Positions 1-8,459 of a stretch of 64,000 nt of DNA are shown piece after piece. This DNA is from Synergistaceae bacterium (lineage in GTDB: Bacteria; Synergistota; Synergistia; Synergistales; Aminobacteriaceae), in assembly GCA_009783355.1 (NCBI GenBank), contig WRHH01000002.1, positions 62,001-126,000 of the forward strand. The letters run 5' to 3'. The notes under the pieces were generated by a model. It searched no databases. It saw nothing but the letters and a program-made list of their open reading frames with translations, and had not been told where the DNA came from. The translations under genes were made by a program, and so were the position numbers. Each line of letters starts with the position of its first letter. Within the stretch, counting starts at the first letter, position 1.

Positions 1-194
1 GAAAAGGAAAGCAGCATGTTCAGGTTGAAGTTGATGGAGTCCGCTTGCTTGCATTTAATGGTTATGAAGTGCTGGATATTTATGACGGCAGAAATAAAAA
101 AAGCTTGGGATGGATATATCACCCGCGTATTGATTGTTGGCAAGGGGAAGAAAGGATTCAGTTTATCCTTGACTATATAGTTGCAGAGGATTAG
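1..194 (+). CDS. recJ: C-terminal end of a RecJ-like single-strand DNA exonuclease (partial)
   Basis: The first bases are an open frame (codons starting at base 3) that ends with TAG at 192-194, four bases before the rel start. The readable tail of about 63 residues contains LLAFNGYEVLDIYDGRN and ends WQGEERIQFILDYIVAED. This resembles the C-terminal OB-fold of RecJ, where a W-x-G-x-x-x-x-Q-x-x-x-x-D pattern closes the protein. RecJ is often encoded next to rel/spoT, so the position agrees. Only the tail is visible, so the DHH catalytic motifs cannot be checked and the assignment is moderate. Confidence 0.55.
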   Translation, partial: KGKQHVQVEVDGVRLLAFNGYEVLDIYDGRNKKSLGWIYHPRIDCWQGEERIQFILDYIVAED

Positions 195-197
195 ATT

Positions 198-2483
198 ATG
201 CAGCAACTTGATATTCAGCAAGACAATCAACGATATAGCCAACATCACAACCCGCAGTATAATATAGAACGCGGGCTTTCAAGAGACGGCTATTTTGAAG
301 CCATTTTTTCTGAAGACAGGTCTGAAGCCGTTAAAACAGCGTGGCAGGAGTTGTGGGCAAAAGTTTACGGCGAATGGACGGAGGCTCAGCTTTCTGAACT
401 GGGAAACGCTTTTGTATTTACGGCATGGGCTCATAGCGGACAGAAAAGATCTTCAGGGAAACCATATATCGTACACACTTTAAGTGTTGCGATAATACTT
501 GCGGACATGCAGTTAGACGTCTCGACCTTAGTCGCCGCCCTTCTTCATGATGTGCTTGAAGATACTAATGTACAAAAAGACGAGTTAATAAGCAAGTTTG
601 GAGAAGATGTTGCAGCGCTTGTTGACGGAGTCACAAAGCTCAACAGGCTGCCGGAAATGTCCGCTGAGGACTATAAGGCGGAAAACTTGAGGAAAATGTT
701 TATAGTTATGGGGAAAGATATTCGCGTCGTCCTCATTAAGCTTGCCGATAGACTGCATAACATGCGTACCCTTGGGGTTTTTCGCCACGAAAAACAAGTG
801 CGGATAGCAAAAGAGACTCTTGAAATTTACGCTCCGCTTGCTCATAGACTTGGAATTTATGAGATGAAATGGGAACTTGAGGATCTTGCGTTTAGATATT
901 CAGATCCTGAAACTTATGAGGATATTCGTAAAAAAGTACGAAAACGTATGCCGGACAGAGAGGCCATAGTACAAAGAGGCATAGACATTTTATCGGAGCA
1001 CCTTGAACAAGCAGATATAAAATTCCGAATAAAAGGGCGCGCAAAGCATTTTTTCAGTATTTACGGAAAAATGGAGCGAAAAAAACTCTCAGTTGAGCAG
1101 ATTTATGATCTTATTGCCATTCGTGTGCTTGTTAAGGATGTTGCAACCTGCTATGCTGCTCTTGGAGTCATTCACGCTACGTGGGTTCCTATTCCGGGAC
1201 AGTTTGACGATTACATAGCAAATCCAAAGAGCAATATGTATCAATCTTTGCATACTACTGTAATCGGCCCCGCCGGAGAACCGCTTGAGATACAGATAAG
1301 AACCGAAGAAATGAACCGCTTTGCAGAATATGGAGTTGCGGCGCATTGGCGGTATAAGACGGGGGACGCCGTCAGTAAAACTATAGAGACAAAATTAGAC
1401 TGGATAAGACAAGTGCTTGAAGGAGAACAAGAAGGAGAGGCGCCTTCTGATTTTGTTGAGCAACTCAAGACGGACATTTTTGCGCATGAAGTATGTGTTT
1501 TTACACCAAAAGGCAAGCCAATTTTAATGCCAAATGGCTCAACTATGATTGATTTTGCATACGCAGTTCACACCGAAGTCGGGAACCGGTGCGTGGGCGC
1601 TACGGTTGACGGGCGTATTGTTCCGTTATCAACAAAAGTGAAAAATGGGAATATAATAAAAATAACTACATCTCAACAGGGTACTCCGTCGCAGGATTGG
1701 CTCAAAATTGTCTACAGCAATAAAACGCGCAATAAGATAAGAACTTGGTTCAGGCAAACTGAAAAGTTCGACAGGCAGGAAAAACTGCAACGCGGAAATG
1801 AAATTCTTGAAAAAGAGCTGAAACGCAGGGAGTTGTCGCTTTCAAGCAATAAGGAGGAAATGTCTCCGCATCTCAATAAAATTGCGCGCGACCTGGGATT
1901 GGGCACGGGAGAGGATTTGATTGTCGCTATCGGAGGATCTTCTGTCAGTGTAAATACTGTTATACAACGCCTTACGCAGATATGGATTCAGCATCAGGCA
2001 AATGAAGGCGCCGCGGCGCCGGTTCCAAGGTTTAGCGGCAAAAAGAATGACTACGATGTAGTTGTATCGGGAGCGACGGGCGTTCAGGTGACGCTGTCAA
2101 ATTGCTGCGACCCCGTGCCGGGAGATCTGATAGTCGGGTATCTTACTCATCTTAGGGGGATAACGGTTCACCGCTCGGATTGTAACAGCATTCAAGATGT
2201 TCCGATGGACAGAATAACGCAAGTAACGTGGAATGATGTTGCGGGAAAGCTTTATATGGCGCGTCTCAGAATTGATGCTTTAGACAGAGGAAATTTGCTT
2301 CGCGACATTACTGACGCTATTGGACAGGGCAACAGCTGGATTTACAATATTAAGGGAAGTCTGGTCGGCAACAATATTTACAGAACCAAAGTTGAAGTAT
2401 CTGTTCGTAACCTTAGTCATCTTTTAGAGATTATGGGAAAACTGAACAATATAAAGAATGTAATAGATGTCGTTCGTGGATAG
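198..2483 (+). CDS. rel: RelA/SpoT-family (p)ppGpp synthetase/hydrolase
   Basis: Cytoplasmic stringent-response enzyme that makes (p)ppGpp from ATP and GTP/GDP and probably hydrolyses it. The 761 residues match the usual Rel length. The order is an HD hydrolase domain (HDVLED at 117-122, intact), a synthetase domain (about 240-390, including NMYQSLHTTVIGP and EIQIRTEEMNRFAEYGVAAHW), a TGS domain (about 425-485) and a C-terminal ACT domain (about 690-761). The synthetase signature that is R-F-K-D in typical bifunctional Rel and E-F-D-D in RelA reads Q335-F-D-D here. The ATG has a purine-rich stretch (AGAGGA) just upstream, and the gene follows the recJ-like stop by three bases. The intact HD motif argues for a bifunctional enzyme. 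Confidence 0.95.
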   Translation: MQQLDIQQDNQRYSQHHNPQYNIERGLSRDGYFEAIFSEDRSEAVKTAWQELWAKVYGEWTEAQLSELGNAFVFTAWAHSGQKRSSGKPYIVHTLSVAIILADMQLDVSTLVAALLHDVLEDTNVQKDELISKFGEDVAALVDGVTKLNRLPEMSAEDYKAENLRKMFIVMGKDIRVVLIKLADRLHNMRTLGVFRHEKQVRIAKETLEIYAPLAHRLGIYEMKWELEDLAFRYSDPETYEDIRKKVRKRMPDREAIVQRGIDILSEHLEQADIKFRIKGRAKHFFSIYGKMERKKLSVEQIYDLIAIRVLVKDVATCYAALGVIHATWVPIPGQFDDYIANPKSNMYQSLHTTVIGPAGEPLEIQIRTEEMNRFAEYGVAAHWRYKTGDAVSKTIETKLDWIRQVLEGEQEGEAPSDFVEQLKTDIFAHEVCVFTPKGKPILMPNGSTMIDFAYAVHTEVGNRCVGATVDGRIVPLSTKVKNGNIIKITTSQQGTPSQDWLKIVYSNKTRNKIRTWFRQTEKFDRQEKLQRGNEILEKELKRRELSLSSNKEEMSPHLNKIARDLGLGTGEDLIVAIGGSSVSVNTVIQRLTQIWIQHQANEGAAAPVPRFSGKKNDYDVVVSGATGVQVTLSNCCDPVPGDLIVGYLTHLRGITVHRSDCNSIQDVPMDRITQVTWNDVAGKLYMARLRIDALDRGNLLRDITDAIGQGNSWIYNIKGSLVGNNIYRTKVEVSVRNLSHLLEIMGKLNNIKNVIDVVRG

Positions 2484-2492
2484 GAGACAATT

Positions 2493-2939
2493 ATGAGAGC
2501 TATAATTCAGAGAGTCAGCGAAGCCAGAGCCATTTTTGAAGGAAAAGTAATAGGAGAAATAAAGACAGGCCTTTGTGTTCTCCTGGGAGTAAAGGTGAGG
2601 GATACCGAAAAAGAATCCGCATGGATAGCGGAAAAATTAGTAAACTTGCGTGTTTTTGAGGATGAAGACGAAAAGCTGAATCGCTCCTTGCTTGATATAA
2701 AAGGAGAGATGCTTCTAGTTTCGCAATTCACAGTTTACGGGGATTGCCGAAAAGGCAGGCGTCCGTCTTTTACTGAAGCCGCCCCTCCGGGAGAAGCAAA
2801 AAGGCTATATGAATTAACTGTTGAAAAAGTTAAAAATTATGGAGTACCTGTAAAAACAGGAATGTTTCAAACGCATATGGTAATAGAAATTGCAAACGAC
2901 GGTCCTGTTACTTTGATACTGGAAACTCCGGAAGGATAA
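2493..2939 (+). CDS. dtd: D-aminoacyl-tRNA deacylase
   Basis: Cleaves D-amino acids (and glycine wrongly attached to tRNA-Ala) from tRNA, a proofreading step in translation. The 148 residues are the normal family length. It begins MRAIIQRVSEA and carries both active-site signatures: SQFTVYGD (the SQ-x-T loop, about residues 77-84) and NDGPVT (the Gly-Pro loop near the C-terminus). The ribosome site TAGGAGA lies just before the ATG. The rel-dtd-metallo-hydrolase order is a common operon arrangement in Gram-positive and clostridial-type genomes. No unusual feature is seen. Confidence 0.95.
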   Translation: MRAIIQRVSEARAIFEGKVIGEIKTGLCVLLGVKVRDTEKESAWIAEKLVNLRVFEDEDEKLNRSLLDIKGEMLLVSQFTVYGDCRKGRRPSFTEAAPPGEAKRLYELTVEKVKNYGVPVKTGMFQTHMVIEIANDGPVTLILETPEG

Positions 2940-2944
2940 TCATA

Positions 2945-3583
2945 ATGAACGTAAAAAGATTTGCTCTTGGAGCTTTTTGGACGAACGGATACCTTATTTC
3001 AGACCGCCACGGAAATGCCGTTTTCATCGACCCGGCGGCAGAAACTGATATTATAATGGACTGGATAAAGGTAAATAAACTGGAACTTAAGGCTATTCTT
3101 CTTACGCATGGACATATTGATCATACGGCGGGCATGGAAGATAGAAGTTTTCGAGACATGGTAGCGGGAGAAATTTACATAAATAAAAGAGACTCTGAAA
3201 TGGTATTAAACCCGAAAAAAGAGATTAATCAAAGACTCGGGTTTATTTTCAGTGGAATATCTGCATATAAAAATTTGGAAGACGGAGACGAATTGTCTTT
3301 TGGCGAAATCAAGGTAAAAGTAATAGCGACGCCGGGACACACAGAAGGCAGCGTTTGCTTGCTTATCGGAGAAAGAGAAGGGCAAACCGCATTGTTTTCA
3401 GGCGACACGCTTTTCGCACAGAGTGTTGGAAGAACAGACCTGCCAGGCGGTAATTACTCCGCTTTAGTCGAATCGCTGGTAAAACTTTCGTCGCTTCCGC
3501 CTGAATTGGTTGTTTTTCCAGGGCATGGGCCGGGGACGACGTTATTTGATGAGATGAGAAAGAATCCATTCTGGCCGAGATGA
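2945..3583 (+). CDS. Metallo-beta-lactamase-fold hydrolase (glyoxalase II-like)
   Basis: A 212-residue cytoplasmic MBL-fold protein. The metal-binding motif THGHIDHTAGMED (H-x-H-x-D-H) is near residue 58, a second His lies in ATPGHTEGS near residue 130, the FSGDTLFAQSVGRTDL Asp is near residue 155, and the last His is in FPGHGPGT. This set is typical of the small glyoxalase-II-like/YcbL group. It starts five bases after dtd, so it is probably co-transcribed. The physiological substrate cannot be told from the sequence. Glutathione-independent hydrolases of this group often sit beside rel and dtd. Confidence 0.85.
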   Translation: MNVKRFALGAFWTNGYLISDRHGNAVFIDPAAETDIIMDWIKVNKLELKAILLTHGHIDHTAGMEDRSFRDMVAGEIYINKRDSEMVLNPKKEINQRLGFIFSGISAYKNLEDGDELSFGEIKVKVIATPGHTEGSVCLLIGEREGQTALFSGDTLFAQSVGRTDLPGGNYSALVESLVKLSSLPPELVVFPGHGPGTTLFDEMRKNPFWPR

Positions 3584-3607
3584 TGATGAAATGAGAGGGG
3601 AACAAAT

Positions 3608-4669
3608 TTGAGTTTTTTTTCTAATTTATGGGGACTTGATATTGGAATAGATCTTGGAACCACAAATATTGTAGTTTACGTTAAAGGTAAGGGAAAAGGC
3701 AAAGGAATTGTCCTCAACGAACCTTCTATGGTTGCTTTGAGAAAAAAACCCCGCGGAGGCGGGCAGGAGATAATAGCTGTCGGGCGCGAGGCAAAACTAA
3801 TGGACGGGAAGACTCCGGCGGGCGTTGAGACCATATGGCCGTTACAGGATGGAGTAATAGCTAATTTCGATATGACTGAAGAATTGCTCCGGTATTGCAT
3901 TCATGAAGCCAGTGAAGGGAAATACAATGTAAGGCCGAGAGTGGCAATATCAGTCCCTGCTGAAATAACCGAAGTAGAGAGAAAAGCGGTAATTGATGCT
4001 ACGCTCGGCGCCGGGGCCAGGGAAGCTTATGTAATTGAAGAGCCGATTTCCGCCGCTTTAGGAGTGGGATTACCAATAGACGAGCCAAGAGGATCAATGA
4101 TAATTGATATTGGAGGAGGAACGAGCGAAGTCTCCGTGATATCTCTCAGCGGAACTTCCGTTAAGAAATCTGAACGCATAGCCGGCAAGAATATGGATAT
4201 TGCCGTGATAAATATGATGAGGCAGCATTATGGACTGCTTATTGGGGAAACTACGGCGGAAGAAGTGAAGAATGCAATAGGTTCGGTTCTTCCTCTTGAC
4301 GAGGAGCTTTCCATGCATGTAAAGGGACGCGACCTGTCAGGCGGACTGCCGAGAATAGCCACTGTTACCTCTGTTGAAGTCAGAGAGTCAATAGAGCCAA
4401 TTATTTCCCGTATAGAGGACGTCATCAAATTTGCGCTTGAGCAGACTAAGCCCGAGTTGGCAAAGGACATCGCGGATCATGGCATAGTGCTTACAGGAGG
4501 GGTCGCTCAACTTAGAGGGCTTGCAGAGCGCCTTTCATGTACTTTAAATACCCCTGTTTTTGTTGCTGAAGAGCCTCTTTTTGCGGTTGCGCTTGGTCTT
4601 GGAAAATATCTTGATGATTTGGATGGAAGAAAAAGGATGATATTAACTGTGCAAAGAGGAGCGCGTTAG
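3608..4669 (+). CDS. mreB: Rod-shape-determining actin homologue MreB
   Basis: Bacterial actin that positions the cell-wall elongation machinery under the inner membrane. The start is TTG at 3608, supported by GAGAGGGG just upstream. Nucleotide-binding motifs are DIGIDLGTTN (11-20) and IIDIGGGTSEV (about 160-170), plus the late LTGGVAQLRGL loop. The 353 residues are slightly longer than the usual ~340. The excess is partly in the N-terminal hairpin, where the common VKGKGIVLNEPS is expanded to VKGKGKGKGIVLNEPS (Lys-Gly repeat at 26-33), and in KKPRGGGQEI just after it. It leads the mreBCD-mrdA group. Confidence 0.96.
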   Translation: MSFFSNLWGLDIGIDLGTTNIVVYVKGKGKGKGIVLNEPSMVALRKKPRGGGQEIIAVGREAKLMDGKTPAGVETIWPLQDGVIANFDMTEELLRYCIHEASEGKYNVRPRVAISVPAEITEVERKAVIDATLGAGAREAYVIEEPISAALGVGLPIDEPRGSMIIDIGGGTSEVSVISLSGTSVKKSERIAGKNMDIAVINMMRQHYGLLIGETTAEEVKNAIGSVLPLDEELSMHVKGRDLSGGLPRIATVTSVEVRESIEPIISRIEDVIKFALEQTKPELAKDIADHGIVLTGGVAQLRGLAERLSCTLNTPVFVAEEPLFAVALGLGKYLDDLDGRKRMILTVQRGAR

Positions 4670-4675
4670 CGGGTT

Positions 4676-5461
4676 ATGGATAACCAATCAACTTTTAAAT
4701 GGGTGCATGGAGTTGTAGCTTTATCGGTCTCTCTTGTTTTACTTGGGATTGCCCCTAGAACTGAGTCGCACTTTTATATCACTAATTTTATTTGTAACAT
4801 TCTTTACATACCGGAGTATCCGGCTTTAGTATCAAGGCATACTGCGCTTGATTTCTCCGGCTGGTATTCTGACAAGAACAGCCTTATTACGAGAATAAAC
4901 GGGCTTACAAGAGAAAATGAAAAACTTCGCATGCTTAATGCTGAAATTGTGACCCAAAAAATACTTATTGATGAAACGCGCGACTTAGAATCAGCTAAGG
5001 TTATACTGCGCGCTCCAACTGTCTGGTGGAATGAAATCAGGATAAACGCAGGTAAAAAAGATGGATTAACAGTTGGGGGAGCTGTTTTTAAGGAAGGTTA
5101 CTTAGTTGGGAGAATAAGCTTTGTTGAAGAGGATTCAGCCAGGGTCGAATTGATTACATCGTCTTCGCTTATGCTGCCGGCAGTAGTGGAAGAGACTAGA
5201 GACATCGGGGTAATTTGCGGTGATGGAGAGGGTAATGTATGGCTTCAGTTTATTCCGGAAAACAGAGGAATCGAAAGAGAAATGAATATAAGCACAGCCC
5301 TTGTAGGAGATAAACTGCCTTCAGGATTAAGAATCGGGAAAATATCTGAGGAAAGTTCCATTTCGCCTAACGGTTTTCATTCTATTCGTATAAATATCGG
5401 AGCAGACATGTCAAGGCTATATTCGGTGGACTATAAGAAAATAACGGGACGTAGACGATGA
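4676..5461 (+). CDS. mreC: Rod-shape-determining protein MreC
   Basis: Bitopic inner-membrane protein of the elongasome that links MreB and MreD to PBP2 in the periplasm. The 261 residues have one N-terminal membrane segment (about 12-30), a coiled-coil stretch (about 65-95, LTRENEKLRMLNAEI), then the beta-rich MreC core with the VWWNEIRINAGKKDGLTVGGAVFKEGYLVGRI-type pattern, here split across residues about 115-150. It begins seven bases after mreB, with no strong Shine-Dalgarno sequence, which suggests translational coupling. It overlaps mreD by four bases (ATGA). Confidence 0.92.
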   Translation: MDNQSTFKWVHGVVALSVSLVLLGIAPRTESHFYITNFICNILYIPEYPALVSRHTALDFSGWYSDKNSLITRINGLTRENEKLRMLNAEIVTQKILIDETRDLESAKVILRAPTVWWNEIRINAGKKDGLTVGGAVFKEGYLVGRISFVEEDSARVELITSSSLMLPAVVEETRDIGVICGDGEGNVWLQFIPENRGIEREMNISTALVGDKLPSGLRIGKISEESSISPNGFHSIRINIGADMSRLYSVDYKKITGRRR

Positions 5462-5934
5462 TTTTTAACTCCGTACTTTCTTGGTATATTCAGGATATAT
5501 TGGCGGTGTTGACTTTTGATGCGCTGTTGGTACCGGATATTTTCCTTTTATGTATTCTATACAACAAGTTTTCTGATTTTTCACGGGATCAAGGTTATGA
5601 AATACTATTACTGTGGGTGTTATTCCTCGGAGGTATTTTATGGGATCTTCGCTGGATAGAGATACCCGGTATATACGCATTTGTATACACCGGAACTTTT
5701 CTTTGCGCCACATGGATTTGGAGTTTGTTTCCTGAAAGCGGGCACACCGCCATCATAGTTTATATTATATTATGGATATCACAGCTACCCGGATTTTTCA
5801 CCGGGCTGTTTTTGTGGAATGTTGAAGCTGAACATTACCTTAGATCAATGCTTATTTGTCAGGCGTATTCCATTCCTCTTGCGGCGGTGTTTTCCCTGTT
5901 ATACGCCAGAAAGTTGAAGTTAAAAAATGCCTGA
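5458..5934 (+). CDS. mreD: Rod-shape-determining membrane protein MreD
   Basis: A short polytopic inner-membrane protein (158 residues, about five hydrophobic segments) placed exactly between mreC and mrdA, where MreD is expected. MreD sequences are poorly conserved. The length, hydrophobicity and gene order are the main evidence rather than a motif. The start overlaps the mreC stop (ATGA at 5458-5461), and its end overlaps mrdA by eight bases, so translation of the three genes is probably coupled. The function would be membrane scaffolding of the elongation complex. Confidence 0.8.
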   Translation: MIFNSVLSWYIQDILAVLTFDALLVPDIFLLCILYNKFSDFSRDQGYEILLLWVLFLGGILWDLRWIEIPGIYAFVYTGTFLCATWIWSLFPESGHTAIIVYIILWISQLPGFFTGLFLWNVEAEHYLRSMLICQAYSIPLAAVFSLLYARKLKLKNA

Positions 5935-7660
5935 CCTGAAAGATGTTGTGGATTCAAGGCTCAAGTTATGGTGTTTTTTTATGTTATGCACAGTAATTGT
6001 GCTGGTAGTAGGGCTTTATTTTTTTCAGGTAGTGAATACCGATAAATATGTCTCGCTTGCTACAAAAAACAGGCTGCGGCTGATAAGATTTCCGTCGGCA
6101 AGGGGAGAGATTCTCGACAAGAACGGAGCTGCCCTTGCCCTGAATGAGACTACTTATAACATCATGGGATACCCTCTTGACCTGATGAAAGGGGATATAT
6201 TGGATAAGTTCGCGGGGATTCTTACGAGGCAAGGGATAAACGTAACATCCGCTGATCTTATTAATAATATAAAGAAGCAGCATATGGCGCCATATCGTGT
6301 TGTGACAGTGGCTACAAATCTCGCCATGACTCAGATGGCTGAGATAATATCGGATCCGGATTTTGTGCCGGAGCTTTTTCCCATACCTGTTTGGCGCCGT
6401 ATTTATCCTGCGGGGACGCTTGCATCTCTAATTACGGGGTACGTTGGGGAAATAAGCGAAAATGAACTGAAGCAATATACTGATAAAGGCTATATTGGCG
6501 GCGATATAATAGGTAAAAATGGCGTGGAAAAAAGCTATGAAGATATTTTGCGCGGAGAGGTCGGGCAGGAGGCAATAGAAGTTGACGCGAGGGGAAGAAG
6601 GGTAAAAAGCATTGAGACGAGGAAAGCTATTCCGGGTAAGAACATAAATCTTACTCTTGATCTTGTTGCTCAAAAAGAGGCTTTTAGGCTGTTTGACGAG
6701 AAGGACTACCGCGGCGCTATTGTTGTAATGGATGTGCGTGATGGAGCTATAATTGTAATGGCGTCTTCTCCGGCTTTTGACAATAATCCGCTTGCATGGG
6801 GAATCTCGTCGCAGGAATGGCAAGCTCTCGTAACAAATCCTTACAAGCCGATGATAAACAGAGCCATATCCGGCACATATCCGCCTGCTTCCACTTTTAA
6901 AGCGCTTATGGCGTTGGCAGCATTGTCAGAGCAGAAAATCACGCCGCAAACGACGTTTAATTGCAGCGGCGGTTTTACCATCGGAGGAAGGACATTCCGC
7001 TGTTGGAGGCGCAGCGGGCATGGAACAATGAACGTCCTCTCAGCTCTTCAACATTCTTGCGATGTTTATTTTTATCAGGTGGGGCTCCGTCTTGGGATAG
7101 ACAATATTTTGAAATGGACTGAGCTTTTGGGGCTCGGTAGGACGAGCGGTCTTGATATGCCGGGCGAAGTGGCGGGGAATACAGCCGGACGGGACTGGAA
7201 AAGAAGTAGGTTAAAACAACCATGGTATCCGGGCGACACGGTGAATTATTCTATAGGGCAAGGATACCTCACGACAACTCCCTTGCAAATTGCGCTGCTA
7301 TATGCCACGATAGCAAATGGAGGGCGCCTTGTGACTCCGTACATCGTCGAAGGTCATTCAAAACCTCCGGTTGATTTAAAATTAGACAAGAATAATCTTG
7401 CTCTGGTTCAGAGAGGATTATCCATTGTTGTTCGTTCGGGCACAGGCTCCCGCGCCAATATCTACGGTCTGGAAATAGCGGGAAAAACAGGGACGGCGCA
7501 GAATTCTCATGGAGCGGACCACGCGCTGTTTGTAGCATATGCTCCAGCGAAGCAACCTGTTTATGTTGTTTCAATTATGATAGAGGAGGCCGGAGTTGGA
7601 GGAGGAAGCGCGGCCGCTCCGATAGCAGGTCAGCTTTTGGCTTACCTGCTTAATAAATAG
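5927..7660 (+). CDS. mrdA: Penicillin-binding protein 2 (elongation transpeptidase)
   Basis: Class B PBP that cross-links peptidoglycan during side-wall growth, working with RodA and MreB/C/D. The 577 residues have one N-terminal anchor (about 14-36), a dimerisation/pedestal domain containing ARGEILDKNG and GVEKSYEDILRG, and a transpeptidase domain. The active-site motifs are S322-T-F-K325, S377-C-D379 in the SxN position, and K520-T-G522 in GKTGTAQ. The serine loop GTYPPASTFK is the usual PBP2 form. SxN reading SCD is also common in PBP2. The start lies inside mreD. The next gene begins after a 36-base gap. Confidence 0.95.
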   Translation: MPDLKDVVDSRLKLWCFFMLCTVIVLVVGLYFFQVVNTDKYVSLATKNRLRLIRFPSARGEILDKNGAALALNETTYNIMGYPLDLMKGDILDKFAGILTRQGINVTSADLINNIKKQHMAPYRVVTVATNLAMTQMAEIISDPDFVPELFPIPVWRRIYPAGTLASLITGYVGEISENELKQYTDKGYIGGDIIGKNGVEKSYEDILRGEVGQEAIEVDARGRRVKSIETRKAIPGKNINLTLDLVAQKEAFRLFDEKDYRGAIVVMDVRDGAIIVMASSPAFDNNPLAWGISSQEWQALVTNPYKPMINRAISGTYPPASTFKALMALAALSEQKITPQTTFNCSGGFTIGGRTFRCWRRSGHGTMNVLSALQHSCDVYFYQVGLRLGIDNILKWTELLGLGRTSGLDMPGEVAGNTAGRDWKRSRLKQPWYPGDTVNYSIGQGYLTTTPLQIALLYATIANGGRLVTPYIVEGHSKPPVDLKLDKNNLALVQRGLSIVVRSGTGSRANIYGLEIAGKTGTAQNSHGADHALFVAYAPAKQPVYVVSIMIEEAGVGGGSAAAPIAGQLLAYLLNK

Positions 7661-7696
7661 TAATGTGCGGATTTATGGGTTCTAAGGGAGGAACAT

Positions 7697-8437
7697 ATGG
7701 TTAAAGACAGTTCAATCGTTCTAAAAGGCGCCAAATACGGAATTAGAATTCACATATCCGAAGACGCGCGCGATATACAAATTATAAAAGACATACGCGA
7801 GCTTCCTGCGCAAAGCTTTTTGCTTGCGACAGGGGATGGCGTCATTGTAGATTTGCAGTCAAGGAAATGCAGTGGTTCGTTAATCAGTAAGCTTTTTAAG
7901 GAGCTTGTATGGAATAAGAATCTTAACATATTGTCATGGAGTTCGTCTCATCAGGAAACTCTTGATAAACTTAAGGCGGCAAAATTCCCTGTCGGCGAGT
8001 ATTGCCCGGCGCCTGAAAAACAACCGGAAGAAGAACCTGAAAAACAACCGGAAGAAGAGCCGGAAGAAGAGCCGGAAGAAATGATTAATCAAAGAAATGA
8101 ATATGTGCTCCCTCCTCTGATTATACGCCGATCTCTAAGGTCAGGGGAGAAAATTGAACACGACGGTGATGTTACGGTATTCGGACATGTGAATAACGGT
8201 GCTGAAATCATTGCAAGCGGAAGTATTTTAATATTTGGCAAGCTTAAGGGATTGGCGCACGCCGGAGTCAATGTCCGGGGAGGCAGTGAAGCTTATATAT
8301 TCGCTCATTCATTTGAGCCTCAGCAAATAAGGCTTGGAAACCTTATGAACTCTAAAATTGGTTCTCAAATGCCCTGGTGGGGAAAATCAGTATTTATATT
8401 TTTGGAAAAAAGTTCCTTAATTATTAGGGAACTGTAA
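7697..8437 (+). CDS. minC: Septum-site-determining protein MinC
   Basis: Inhibitor of FtsZ ring assembly that is recruited to the membrane by MinD. The N-terminal domain (about 1-100) is followed by an unusually acidic, proline-rich linker (about 107-133) made of tandem PEEEPEKQ/PEEEPE units, then the C-terminal beta-helix (about 150-246) with the conserved RSGEKIEHDGDVTVFGHVNNGAEI and GKLKGLAHAG-type turns. The 246 residues are within the normal range. GGGAGG-like GGGAGGAA precedes the ATG. It is followed at once by minD and minE, a complete Min system. Confidence 0.93.
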   Translation: MVKDSSIVLKGAKYGIRIHISEDARDIQIIKDIRELPAQSFLLATGDGVIVDLQSRKCSGSLISKLFKELVWNKNLNILSWSSSHQETLDKLKAAKFPVGEYCPAPEKQPEEEPEKQPEEEPEEEPEEMINQRNEYVLPPLIIRRSLRSGEKIEHDGDVTVFGHVNNGAEIIASGSILIFGKLKGLAHAGVNVRGGSEAYIFAHSFEPQQIRLGNLMNSKIGSQMPWWGKSVFIFLEKSSLIIREL

Positions 8438-8459
8438 TTCATAGATAGGAGGGATTGAA

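Noticed and set aside
3676-4470. Antisense frames opposite mreB
   Set aside because: Shadow frames of a strongly conserved gene.
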